64,000 nt of DNA from Chara braunii (taxonomy: Eukaryota > Streptophyta > Charophyceae > Charales > Characeae), in NCBI GenBank assembly GCA_003427395.1, contig BFEA01000656.1:62150-126149 (forward strand), read 5' to 3'. Each line of letters begins with the position of its first letter. Position 1 is the stretch's first letter. Positions 36,048 to 44,055 of this stretch are shown one piece after another. The position numbers were made by a program, and so were the translations under genes. The notes under the pieces are model-generated. The model saw only the letters and a list, made by a program, of their open reading frames with translations, ran no database searches and had not been told where the DNA came from.

Positions 36048-36322
36048 TGGGGGAAGTGCTCATCATGTGCAATGTTCATTGTCACTTCATCAGGGGGAAC
36101 AGAATGGTGTCCCAACCAAAGACTGATTAACCTTCCATCACAGCATTTCCACAACTCCAACTACGAAAAATGAAAATGTTCACATAATTTGCAATACGCA
36201 AAGAGATGTGCAATTCAGTTGGGGAAAGGGAAGTGGGATCAAACCTGGTAGTCAAAGAATTGTCCTTTAACAAAGCGCAACACCAAGCTGGACTTCCCTG
36301 CACCCATATCACCCAGCAGGAC
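24073..36322 (-). CDS. RABF2: Rab5-type small GTPase, plant RABF2 (ARA7/RHA1) class; six exons, first exon not found
   Basis: Six exons on the minus strand (36245-36322, 34127-34294, 33390-33438, 30201-30274, 26026-26119, 24073-24179) join without any frame break to 570 nt, 189 residues plus stop; all introns are GT-AG. The product carries every Rab signature: P-loop GDMGAGKSS, switch [25 protein letters not shown], and a C-terminal CCA for double geranylgeranylation. The stretches [20 protein letters not shown] and [11 protein letters not shown] match plant RABF2 rather than ARA6/RABF1, which has a different switch region and an N-terminal lipid anchor. Family role: GTP/GDP switch on early and multivesicular endosomes, controlling endosome fusion and vacuolar traffic. 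RABF2 proteins are about 200 residues, so only some 10-15 N-terminal codons (ending before VLLGD) are missing; they must lie above 36,322 or outside the window. Introns of 688 to 4,081 bp are full of repeats. Confidence 0.95.
24345..24378. repeat. (CT)n microsatellite in RABF2 intron
   Basis: A CT run lies about 165 bp inside the last intron, followed by a short CA run. Confidence 0.95.
25587..25919. repeat. 165-bp tandem duplication in RABF2 intron
   Basis: A unit starting CCGAACAGCGGGAGTGGACT and ending in a T-rich stretch occurs twice with only a few substitutions. It lies about 100 bp from the ETSAK exon in the last intron. Confidence 0.92.
26026..26119 (-). CDS. RABF2: RABF2 exon with G5 motif ETSAK
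   Basis: A 94-nt exon encodes [19 protein letters not shown] and continues to NVNELFYEI plus one base. The donor is gtaagt and the acceptor tacag. ETSAK is the fifth nucleotide-binding motif. Confidence 0.96.
27041..27148. mobile_element. MITE family 1 in RABF2 intron
   Basis: It is bounded by CTACCGTCTTCACCC and the inverted GGGGAAGACAGTAG, 108 bp. The interior matches the second-half consensus CGTAATCACCGTACGTTGTG. Confidence 0.75.
27194..27307. mobile_element. MITE family 1 in RABF2 intron
   Basis: It is bounded by CTACTGTATTCCCCCGAAT and the inverted GGGGAGAAGACGGTAG, 114 bp. It lies 45 bp from the previous copy in the same orientation, a pair of nearly adjacent insertions. Confidence 0.82.
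27318..28279 (+). repeat. LTR-like dispersed family, copy I
   Basis: A non-coding repeat of about 960 bp closely matches 40,610-41,590. Landmarks in order are CAGGGCTCGATCCCTAG, TGTGTACAGTATCTGTG, repeated AAGGTCGTAGCTGCTACAGT, a TATA-like TATAAAT at 27,822, GCCATGCGGAAGCGCTG, GCCATAGCCGCCATAGCTG and GGGATATCCAGGGTGATCC. The internal TATA box followed by a conserved block is what one expects of a solo LTR, but I could not fix TG/CA ends or a target duplication. Confidence 0.7.
29116..29215 (+). pseudogene. U6 snRNA full-length pseudogene
   Basis: It matches U6 from the 5' stem-loop GTCCTTCCGGAC through TTAAAATTGGAACGATGC, AGAGAAGATTAGCATGG, GCGCAAGGATGACACGCA to AACGGTCCAA. Differences fall at critical positions: the ACAGAGA box reads GCAGAGA and the GGCCCC segment reads GGTCGC. 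No T-run terminator follows and no TATA-like upstream element is evident. I call it a pseudogene inside a RABF2 intron, on the strand opposite to RABF2. Confidence 0.88.
30201..30274 (-). CDS. RABF2: RABF2 exon with G4 motif NKVD
   Basis: A 74-nt exon completes [16 protein letters not shown] and runs to KRKIQIE. NKVD gives guanine specificity. The acceptor is tcacag and the donor gtatgt; it enters in phase 1 and leaves in phase 0. Confidence 0.95.
30634..30966. repeat. 166-bp tandem duplication
   Basis: Two copies of a unit containing GAGGTGGGCGGAGAC, GGGGCCTTCAAGCACAGCC and GGTGCCGGGGCCGTTCTTT lie head to tail (shift from 30,781 to 30,947). Confidence 0.88.
31003..31186. mobile_element. Foldback element with inverted arms of about 60 bp
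   Basis: The left arm GGCCGCCCGCGGTCCTACCG to CGCGATCTTGAGACTTAAAG pairs with a right arm ending CCAGTAGGACCGCGGGTGGC. The interior repeats TCTTAAAG. It is non-coding and palindromic, like a MITE. Confidence 0.72.
31883..32202. other. Assembly gap, 320 N
   Basis: A run of N; its length is presumably an estimate. Confidence 1.
32204..32241. other. Nextera junction adapter left in assembly
   Basis: CTGTCTCTTATACACATCT followed directly by its reverse complement is the 38-nt Tn5 mosaic-end junction made by Nextera mate-pair libraries. It abuts the N gap. It is a technical artefact, not a transposon of this genome. Confidence 0.98.
32884..32940 (-). pseudogene. U6 snRNA fragment
   Basis: On the minus strand it reads GATACGGAGAAAGATTAGC, ATGGCCCCTGTGCAAGGATG and ACAAACATGAATTG, the central part of U6 with several substitutions and an inserted base. 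It is truncated at both ends. Confidence 0.85.
32962..33028 (-). pseudogene. U6 snRNA fragment
   Basis: On the minus strand it reads CGATACAGAGAAGATTAGC through CCCCTGCGCAAGGATGACAC to AGAAATGGTCCAAA. It is close to the 3' two thirds of U6 with an intact ACAGAGA box, but lacks the 5' stem-loop and AAAATTGGAA. Confidence 0.9.
33055..33100 (+). pseudogene. U6 snRNA fragment, inverted to its neighbour
   Basis: It reads TTAAAATTGGAATGATACAG and AGAAGATTAGCATGGCCCCT and stops at TGCACAAG. It is cut at both ends and lies in opposite orientation to the fragment 27 bp away, so the two can pair over about 40 bp. Confidence 0.9.
33148..33148. other. Single unresolved base in a G-run
   Basis: An N lies inside a G-rich homopolymer (33,114-33,150). 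Confidence 1.
33390..33438 (-). CDS. RABF2: RABF2 exon, helix 3 segment
   Basis: A 49-nt exon encodes [16 protein letters not shown] and ends in phase 1 (G, completed to glycine by GC of the next exon). The acceptor is tttgtag and the donor gtcagt. It matches the SFERAKKWVQELQ region of plant RABF2. Confidence 0.95.
33561..33615. repeat. (CT)n(AC)n compound microsatellite
   Basis: Thirteen CT units are followed by about fourteen AC units, in the RABF2 intron between the switch exon and the DSFTRAK exon. Confidence 0.95.
34127..34294 (-). CDS. RABF2: RABF2 exon with switch I and switch II
   Basis: It encodes 56 residues from ESTIGAAF to YDVTNV, with the effector threonine, the G3 motif WDTAGQER and the plant-type segment [11 protein letters not shown]. 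It is bounded by a gcgcag acceptor and a perfect gtaagt donor, both phase 0. Confidence 0.96.
34572..34620. repeat. MITE family 1 left-end fragment
   Basis: CTACCGTCTTCCCCCGAA is a perfect left terminus of the family; the rest is short and the right end is not clear. Confidence 0.55.
35010..35590 (+). repeat. LTR-like dispersed family, diverged copy IV
   Basis: It shares landmarks with copies I and II in the same order: AAACAGGCCGTGG, a TATA-like TATAAGG at 35,129, GTGGAAGTGCTGC and ACGGCCATAGCTGC. Divergence is much higher than between I and II; it resembles copy V more. Confidence 0.5.
35628..35748. mobile_element. MITE family 1, diverged copy
   Basis: CATTCTATTCGAACAG at the left and ATGTTCGGGGGAAGAGGTAC at the right match the family ends. 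The interior contains a second ATTCTATTCGAG, so two copies may be nested. Confidence 0.5.
36017..36047. repeat. Poly(C) tract
   Basis: A run of about 31 C interrupts the intron just 3' of the P-loop exon; such runs are often misassembled. Confidence 0.95.
36245..36322 (-). CDS. RABF2: RABF2 exon with P-loop (second coding exon)
   Basis: It encodes 26 residues from [12 protein letters not shown] to QFFDYQ, containing the G1 nucleotide-binding loop. A pyrimidine-rich acceptor ending in ctgcag precedes it and a gtttga donor follows it. Both ends are in phase 0, and the join to the next exon reads DYQ-ESTIG as in plant RABF2. Confidence 0.95.
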
Positions 36323-37079
36323 CTGCAGGAGAATTAAACGACACCAAAGAAGGAACAGAGTAATGGGAGGAAACGAGGAGCATTCACAAAACAAAGAAAA
36401 GACAATTTAGCATCGAGTTCCACTCTACCATCTGCACTCACTCACCTTCTTACATGCAAAAGATGTGTACATACACGACCAATTGGCAATGGTTAAAACA
36501 AGGGGATGAGGAACCGGAGGGAGAGAAGAGGGGAGGGCTCGCAAATGGCACTCAATTCCTCGGGAACGGCACCATCCAAAACCCACGCACTCCCAAACGA
36601 TGTTCTTCCACAGTAACATTGAATTGAATGTATTCCCAGGTGGTACAGACATATAGGTCAGCCCACAATTGACTATCACTGACAGAAAATCCACAACATA
36701 AACAGGCTTCCTTCAGCACAATCCTAATTGCTGCCCCTCACGAGCTTCTGATATGTGGTCGATTGGGCATATTTGTTTTCAGCATATAGGATACAGCACA
36801 TCTGTTTGGTCTTCCGGCGCCATCCAGGGACTGGCTGGGTGAAAGGATTCACGCTGCAGACACCCTGTCCCGCTCCTAGGGGCCCGACGCGTCGTAAGTC
36901 CAGGGCCATTTCTGTAAGGGTTGGCCATAGGGCCCAGAGACCGAATCGTCGTAGATCAGTAGGCGTCGGTACCGGAAAGGTCTTAGGTCGGTAGAAGTCC
37001 CCCGGTACCCGACAAGAAATTATAGCGGTGCCAACTGGAATCAAGATATTTAGTTGAAGTCCAGAAGCGTCCAGTCCAG
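36323..37079. other. RABF2 first intron or 5' flank; first exon not found
   Basis: The missing N-terminal exon should be on the minus strand in or beyond this stretch. I looked for a short frame ending in lysine-leucine before a GT donor and saw none that starts like a RABF2 protein. Confidence 0.4.
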
Positions 37080-37460
37080 GTCGTCAGTCCCAAGTCCAAT
37101 TGCAGCATGTCCCAGGAAAGTTCGGGAGCTACCGGACCGACAAAATGTTTGCAGCAGACAGGCCACGTCCGGCCGGTACCGGTCCGAAACAGGCCAAATC
37201 CAGTGGAGCCAAGTCCTACATATAGCTGCTACAGTGCGGCGGTCCATCATTTGTTCAGTTGCGAGATGCGGAAGTGCTGCTACTGTTTGTGCGTTAAGCC
37301 AAATTAGGCACTGTGCGCCTGAAGAAAAAGAGGGGACTTGAGAACTACTCCATAGCTAGGCTAGACGTAGAGCAGGAGGACGGCGGCCATAGCCGCCGAG
37401 GTGTGAGCAACCTGAGTGGGTGTATCCAGGGTAGCGATCCAGGGTAGAGAGAGAGAGAGA
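37080..37460 (+). repeat. LTR-like dispersed family, diverged copy V
   Basis: Landmarks are AGCAGACAGGCCACG, a TATA-like CATATAG near 37,219, GATGCGGAAGTGCTGC and GCGGCCATAGCCGCC, in the same order as copies I, II and IV. Confidence 0.55.
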
Positions 37461-38084
37461 GGCAGGCGGAGTGAGTCAAGTTAGAGAGAGAGAGAAGGGA
37501 GAAGTCATATCCGCTATCTGGTCGAGACCCGTTGCATGTGTGTGTATGCGGCAGAGCCGCGGGAGACAAACATTCTTGTATATTGATAATAATATTGGCA
37601 ACGACGTCTTCAAGTGTTAGTTGTATTTCGTTTTGGCTTCTCACGCGTGAACTCTCATGTGAACGTTCGTTGATGTATGCGAAGTTGAACTTGACGAGTA
37701 CTTGGCTCATTTCACTGGGAGTTTGCTGGATACCTTCCCTGGGCCACAACCTAACATGCAACAATGAGACGGGCATACGGTCTTCAACTTTCCTGAAGCC
37801 GAGAATCATGGAACTCCATACTACTAAACATCACTTATCCAGCCAACCCAAGAGGTAATATTATTATTCAGTTTCTAAGAACAGGCATCTGCTTCAACTG
37901 AACAGGAGCAGAAATGTGAACAAACGTAGAGTCCAGCTGGTCAAAAAACTGTCCACTGCGTAAATGCCCACCTGTGATGTTTCTGTACACAGTCCAGTGA
38001 GGTGGTGTGACCAACAAGGATATTCCATGTCGTATGGACCATACAATCAGGTGCACGAGACGTTGTCTGACCCGCAATGGTCAA
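37461..38084. other. No recognisable gene
   Basis: GA-rich patches lie near 37,450-37,500. The remaining sequence shows no domain or RNA signature. Confidence 0.4.
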
Positions 38085-38330
38085 CCAGTGGTGGGGAACC
38101 AGTAACTGAATCAGTTATGGTGGCACCAGCGATGGAACCAGTGATGATGGAACCAGCTATGGTGAACCAGCTATGGTGGAACCAATGACAGTGGAACCAG
38201 GGATGGGACCAGGGATGAAATCACTGATGTTGGAACCCGTGACGGTTGAACCACTCATGGAACCCATGAGGGCAGAACCACAGATATGGAACCAGGGATG
38301 TAGCCAGTGACGTAAGCAAGTGATGGAACC
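38085..38330. repeat. Degenerate minisatellite, unit about 15 bp
   Basis: The unit GATGGTGGAACCAGT recurs roughly fifteen times with substitutions and small length changes. It translates to Val/Met/Pro-rich repeats but frames break. Confidence 0.75.
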
Positions 38331-39435
38331 AGTTATTCAGTGAAATGTTATGTACACGAGACTTCAATCCACAACGAATTCACATGTTCCCATTCACGCA
38401 TGCAATTGTAGAGTAGACTCGAAGGAGGAAAATCCACACAAAACCAGAGAGAAGATATGCACAGCGGAAGCTCAAAGTACACAGAGAATTGAAAAAAACG
38501 ACTAGAAATATTGCCCTCTTGCCTTTAGTGGATTTCATGACAGGCCCAACAGCCTAGAAGCTACCACGGACTGGGGTGACCTACGATGGACCGACTAGCA
38601 GCCATCCTACGGTACTTCTGTGCCTAGACTGAACACTGGCAAAAAGGACCTACAGGCCATGAAAAAAAAAAAAAAGAAACGACGACTGTGCTCAGCCCCA
38701 ATAGGAGACAGGGCATGGGATCAAGTCCTGGCAGAACCAGACAGTCAAAAGGAAGGTGTTAAACAAAGGGCCAGGGATCGAATTCCGGCTACGCCAAACA
38801 ACAGAAAAGCAAACGAACGGCAAGGCCAGGGATCAATGCCTGGCTGGAACACGATCAAAACAAGCACACCAAACTGGGGAGTTAGTTTACAGCCCGCTAC
38901 ATCTTCAAGTTCATTGCAGAAACCAGTGGCGGATCCATCGTGATAGAACCATGGTGGTGCAGGACCAGAGGTGCAGCTCTATGGAACCGTTTTAACTAAT
39001 GCCTGTTTAGCTCGATCCGCAAGAAAAAGGAAGTGGTTCCGTCCCGTCCAAGTTTTGCCATCGAACTTCAGTGTTCGAACTATGTCAATTTTTCCTCTCA
39101 TCGAAGAGTTGTCCATAGTGACACGTCGACCGGCTAACAATCTGGCATGTAAACTTTGTGCCATTCTTGTCTGAAGTGCACGCTTCTGACCCTAATTCTT
39201 TGAAAGCGAGGCCTTGTAATCCTGGTCAGATATTGAACGCTTGTCTAACCCACTGGTTAATCTGAGGCGACTGGACAGAAAAATGGACCGAGCGTACCAC
39301 TTCCTAAAGTCTGAAGGGCCGCAGCTTAGTGATAGTGGCGGACTTCATACTATATGGAACCTCCGGTCGCTATTACTGGATTCCCTAAGGCAAGCATTAG
39401 ATGTAGGTACGGGGCTTAGAAGTAGTGGTAGGTAG
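38331..39435. other. No recognisable gene; short repeat block
   Basis: Near 38,690-38,860 the motif CCAGGGATCGAATTCCGGC recurs in diverged form, resembling tRNA-box-B SINE pieces. The part from 39,000 may be further remnants of the Ty3/gypsy element that follows, without recognisable domains. Confidence 0.4.
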
Positions 39436-39672
39436 ATATTTGACCCGCGCATTGTAGAGCTTCTCGACTCCTTTGGTGACGTCTTCGAAGCTCCCGCCGG
39501 AATCATACCGGATCGGCCAATGCATCACGAGATCATTCTTGAAGACGGGGCCGTACCTCCGTACGGATATATTTACCGGATGAGCAAGAAAGTGCTTCGA
39601 ACGCAACTCGACGACCTCATCCCCAAGGACTGGATTTGCCCTAGCTGCTCGCCCTACAGGGCACCCGGTTGA
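39436..39672 (+). pseudogene. Ty3/gypsy reverse-transcriptase N-terminal remnant
   Basis: The frame reads ELLDSFGDVFEAPAGIIPDR, then HHEIILEDGAVPPYGYIYRM and PKDWICPSCSPYRAPG, then a stop. This is the linker and first reverse-transcriptase motif shared by Ty3/gypsy polyproteins (DVF..P.G.PP.R...H.I.L..G..P......YRM). The usual continuation (VLFVRKKDG) appears shifted as FFRRERKK-like sequence, and nothing of the remaining reverse transcriptase, RNase H or integrase follows. It is a scrap. Confidence 0.85.
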
Positions 39673-40609
39673 ATTTTTTCAGACGAGAAAGAAAAAAGTG
39701 GGATGCGGACGGGAGCCCTGGGATGTGGACGCGAGTGTGAAAGTGAGTGATATCACGCGGGTTAGCCAAGCGCTCTTCATGTTGCTGTCCGACTCCGTTA
39801 TCCTCTTCGCCACCTTCCTCCCCCTCCCCCTGCTCCTCCTCCTCCTCCTAAGTGAAGGCCGGGCTCCTCCTCCTAAGTGAAGGCCGGGCAGGGAAAAATG
39901 TCGGCGGGCCTTTGGGAAGACTGGCGTGAGGTAGTCGGGGGGGCTCTGGAGAGGCTGGACACAACCTGTCCAACTCACCAGTGGGTCCAGCCTCCTGGTT
40001 ACTTGAAGAGGCTGAGCCCCAGGTACCCTGTCTGGAAGAGCTTCTCAGAGGGTTCGCAGACTGGGGTGAAACCAGTACCAGCCAGGATGCCACGGCCTCC
40101 AGAAAAAGAGAGAAAAGGACGGGAGGCTGCAGCATTCCACACATTTGGAGGTACCGGCTGCCAGCACCAGCTCCGGAACAAGCGCACGCTGCCAGGCCCC
40201 TGAGCATTAACGAAGGAGAAAGGGAGGAGCAGCCATGGGCAGCTGCTCCTGCTTGGCGGCACTCATTTTGGGCGGTTGTGCTGCGGTGACTGCAGGATAA
40301 GGACAGCGGTGGGAACAGGTGGACTTACCTGGCAATGGCTGGAGAGCATGCATTGGGTGGTCAGACTATGCAGCATTGTTGGGCGAGAGGACAATGGTCA
40401 CAGAGAGAGAGAGAGAGGTAGGCTTTGTGTAGCGAGCGAGTACGATGCTAGTATAGGCGTTGCATCATTTGGAGTACTTATTTCAACAACTAATTTGTTG
40501 TTGTGTCAATGAGAGAGGTGGCCAGAAGTCAGGCTTTCATCGGAGTTTCACTCACTCATCATATATATATGTATATAATAAGATATCGAACAATACATTC
40601 TATATATTT
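39673..40609. other. No recognisable gene
   Basis: It includes a CTCCTC-rich stretch near 39,816-39,875 with a short duplication (CTCCTAAGTGAAGGCCGGGC) and a TA-rich stretch near 40,558-40,580. Confidence 0.4.
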
Positions 40610-41590
40610 GAAACGGTTTTCACCCGTTAGCAGTAGCGAGTGCAGATCCCAGGGCTCGATCCCTAGTTCTCACCTTACCTGTGTACAGTATCTGTGTCGA
40701 CCCTGAGTGTTTGAACCCGTGACCTGTGTTTTGACAGTTGTTGTTGTCGGTCTTAGGTTGATATAGTGGTAGGGGTTCGATCTGTAGACCTGTCGGATAG
40801 GAGTCTTAGCGAGTTCTAGAAGTCGTAGCTGTAGCCTGTCCGAAGGGTCAAGGTTGTAGCTGCGACAGTCCTGAAAGGTCAAGGTCGTAGCTGCTACAGT
40901 ACCGAAAGGCCAAGTCTACAGACTTCCGGAAGTGGCCTTTCGGAGTAGGCTCACGTTAGACAGAGGCAAGTGGGCAAGTGGCGGAGCCAACCTCAGTGAG
41001 TTGGCAGTGCAACTGCAGTGAGGTTGCGGCCCAACCCCATGCAGTCAGCGGTACGGGCCAGTCAGTCCCAGTCCAGTCCAGCAAGTACCATACGGGACTG
41101 TGTGCACAATGGGCCGAGGGAAAAGGACCAGACCAGCGAGCTACAGAAGTATAAATCAGGAGGCAGCGTCCAGCCATTCATTCATTCCTGTGTAAGCCAT
41201 GCGGAAGCGCTGTCATAGCGACTTGTGCGAGGTGGTCTGCAGTGAGCCCGAGGACGAAGAGGGCGAGAAGGAAGATAGCCATAGCAATAGAGTAGCAGCG
41301 GCCATAGCCGCCATAGCTGTAGGTGTGTGCGGGTGTGTGCGAGTGTATAGGGTGTTGCGTGTGGGATATCCAGGGTGATCCAGGGTGTGAACAGCAGCGT
41401 TGTGTGAGTGACGAACAGAGACTTGTACAGGCGATGTGCCGCCATAGCCGGTTGAAGAGAACTCGTATCTGAGCTGCGTTCTTGGTACTATATCTCTGAG
41501 TTCTGAGTGGGTGCTTGACGCCAGTTTGCTGCGCAACCTGTTTGCATACATGTGAAGTGTGAATGAAAGCGAGTCTGATTGCAGATTTGA
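40610..41590 (+). repeat. LTR-like dispersed family, copy II
   Basis: About 980 bp, the closest match to copy I (27,318-28,279) along its whole length with small indels. The TATA-like TATAAAT is at 41,150, followed by CCAGCCATTCATTCATTCC and GCCATGCGGAAGCGCTG. No protein is encoded. Confidence 0.72.
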
Positions 41591-42316
41591 GATATTGCTA
41601 GTTTGTTAGAAAACAGAAAAGAGTTAGGTGACAAGGCTTCCCATCAACCGCCTCTGAGACACAGATCCGACACCATGGCAGACCCATGCCACTGTAGCCA
41701 CAAATTGGCTGTTTTGGGACAACACACCTGGACATCGGGCCACTTCGACAATTTAAGACCGGGCACTGACCATGGATCACAAAGATCAACGGAACAGGGT
41801 TTCAAATTGAGTCCCATCCAGTGACTAACTAGACCTCGTTCCTGGGACACCACGCCACTTGCATGGATGGATCAAACCACCAGTACGCGGGCCCGCCTTT
41901 CAGAAAATGAGCTTGCCCACACCCCAAAATTTCCAGGGCTCAGGGAACGCCCAGTAGTGCAATGGGCCCAAAGAAAAGGGGCAAACATACTGCACTATGT
42001 CCTGCTGGTTCATACCACGCAGGTGGAAACACATGCACGGGTGCAGAAAGTACACACACAGAAGAAGAGGGGGGGGGGAAGTGAAACGGCGTTGGCCCGC
42101 CACTATGGCGGGCAGAAGAATAGTTCCACCCCAGCTGAAGTCTCCACGAAGCCAGCCCCTGAATCTGGCCTGGTTTCGAATGCCAGATACAGGCAGAACC
42201 AAAAAGAAAAGAGCAAAGAAAAGAATGGCCTGCAGTGACCAAAACAAGAAAGGATGTCAGCAGCCCCGCCTCTCGCAGCTGCTGCTACCGTGAGAGGCAG
42301 AGGCCATACACCAAAC
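41591..42316. other. No recognisable gene
   Basis: Short open frames on both strands lack recognisable domains. A box-B-like GGTTTCGAATGCC lies near 42,170. Confidence 0.4.
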
Positions 42317-42373
42317 CTCTGGAGGTGATTGCGGTCCAAACCTGGACGAGTCTGACTGCAATCACCTCCAGAG
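42317..42373. mobile_element. MITE family 3, minimal palindrome
   Basis: CTCTGGAGGTGATTGC and its exact inverse GCAATCACCTCCAGAG bound a 57-bp element. Confidence 0.75.
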
Positions 42374-42496
42374 CCTTTCAGTGAACGGCTTAGCGCGAGT
42401 ACACGCCCTCAGCTCTCACTGCAACCACGAACCTCAAGTATCTTTTTGTTTGTCTTTGGCCTAGCTGATTCGTACTCACAGTAGGACGTTTACTAC

Positions 42497-42608
42497 AAAG
42501 CTCTGGACGTGATTGCAGTCATATTCGTCCAGATCTGGCTGCGATTGCAGTCAGATGCAAGTTGGGCCAGACGTAGACGGATCTGACTGCAATCACGTCC
42601 ACAGCTTT
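42497..42608. mobile_element. MITE family 3, best copy
   Basis: Left arm AAAGCTCTGGACGTGATTGC and right arm GCAATCACGTCCACAGCTTT form a terminal inverted repeat of about 25 bp around a 62-bp interior that is itself partly palindromic. It has no coding capacity. Confidence 0.82.
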
Positions 42609-42752
42609 GGCGTATGGAACCATTGTGTTTTTCTCTCCGCCTCTCATGGCAGCAGCTGTGTGAGGCAGGCTACGGACAGCACTGAGGGGACAATGGCTTC
42701 TTCCTTTTTCTTTTTTCTTCCTTTTTTTTTTTTTTTTTTTTTTGGGGGGGGG

Positions 42753-42786
<34 letters not shown>

Positions 42787-43024
42787 GTGAGTGGAGCTGC
42801 TAGGCCATGCTTTTNNNNNNNNNNNNNNNNNNNNNCATATTCGTCCAGATCTGGCTGCGATTGCAGTCAGATGCAAGTTGGGCCAGACGTAGACGGATCT
42901 GACTGCAATCACGTCCACAGCTTTGGCGTAAAGAACCATTGTGTTATTCTGTCCGTCTTTCATGTTTGCATCTGTGTGAGGTAGGCTACGGACAGCACTG
43001 AGGGGACAATGGCTTCTTCCTTTT

Positions 43025-43060
<36 letters not shown>

Positions 43061-43130
43061 GGGGGGGGGGTTCTTCTTTATTATTGTTTTTTTCTCTTTT
43101 TGGTGAGTGGAGCTGCTAGGCCATGCTTTT
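42520..43130. repeat. 295-bp block duplicated on both sides of an N gap
   Basis: 42,520-42,814 and 42,836-43,130 are nearly the same sequence in the same order, including part of the MITE, a poly-T/poly-G stretch and GTGAGTGGAGCTGCTAGGCC. The copies meet exactly at the gap, which suggests an assembly artefact caused by the T/G homopolymers. Confidence 0.88.
42815..42835. other. Assembly gap, 21 N
   Basis: A short N run exactly between the duplicated blocks. Confidence 1.
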
Positions 43131-44055
43131 TCTTGTTCTCTTCCTTTTCGTTCAGCCTGTAGCTGGCGGTCAAACCCAGGCCAGCTGGGGTGGCAGGTGA
43201 ACGAAAACAACGGCCTCCTTTTTGTTCCATTTGCTGGCAGAAGGTCCAGCACTCGATCCGAGAAAGGCAGGTACCGTCACCACCCTTAAATTTCCATGGG
43301 TGGTCCTGGTCGTACTGCTGGCCATAGATTTTGAGTATCAACGTCAGTGTGTGTCCCCATCAATGCAAGTGGGACGAGAGCCCCACCTACCATTGAGAGG
43401 GGGGGCGCATTTCGAGTTAAGGGTACAAGCTGGTTGGGGGCGATTTGTGGATGGTTCTACAGTGGCCGTGTCCCTTTTGTGAACGAGCACTATGTCTGTC
43501 CCTAAACAAAATTGGAATCCATGGTTCGGCAGCGGTTTGCCACTGCCAATGGTTCGGAGACAGGATCCAGTCCCATTTGTTAACGAGTATTACAGACAAT
43601 CTTGTTCACATACCTGACTAGTAGTAGGAAAGAGGAGAGGAATTGCCCGTTCACATCTACAAAGGACAAGAAAGTCCTTATCCAAATGATATTCTTGAAG
43701 CTAGTTATATGTTTCTTTATCGATTTGTCTGATTTGTCAAGTAAAAATGTATTTCCTCTTTGTATCGAAAAGAACACTTTTATTGTCTTCTCAATCATCT
43801 GAGTTTGCTTTGTATGTTGACATGGCTAAACAGATAAATTACAAAATTTGAGCTTCATCTCAACATTTTCTAATTGGATTTATTCATTGTTTTTTCTTTT
43901 TGCTGGAGTGCAGGAGGGAGGGGGCTTCTTCCCCTTCAAGGGACCCCGCCAACCTCCCTTTCATCAATTCTCCACGGCGCACCACCACTACTTCAGTCCT
44001 ACCTAAGTGTCTACCACTCACGGCAATCACCCCTCTACCATCTCTTCGTGGGATG
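43131..44055. other. No recognisable gene
   Basis: No domain or RNA signature is visible up to the candidate LINE target site. Confidence 0.4.

Noticed and set aside
36425-36460. Possible first RABF2 exon ending FACKK before gtgagtgagt
   Set aside because: The donor is strong, but the frame upstream does not resemble a RABF2 N-terminus and the expected K-L before VLLGD is not formed.
36724-36760. Possible first RABF2 exon ending QKL before gtgagg
   Set aside because: The residues before the donor fit K-L, but the open frame is 100 codons of unrelated sequence; Rab5 N-termini are about a dozen residues here.
38979-39164. Minus-strand ORF next to the gypsy scrap as part of the polyprotein
   Set aside because: It is on the opposite strand to the reverse-transcriptase fragment and shows no gag, protease or integrase motif.
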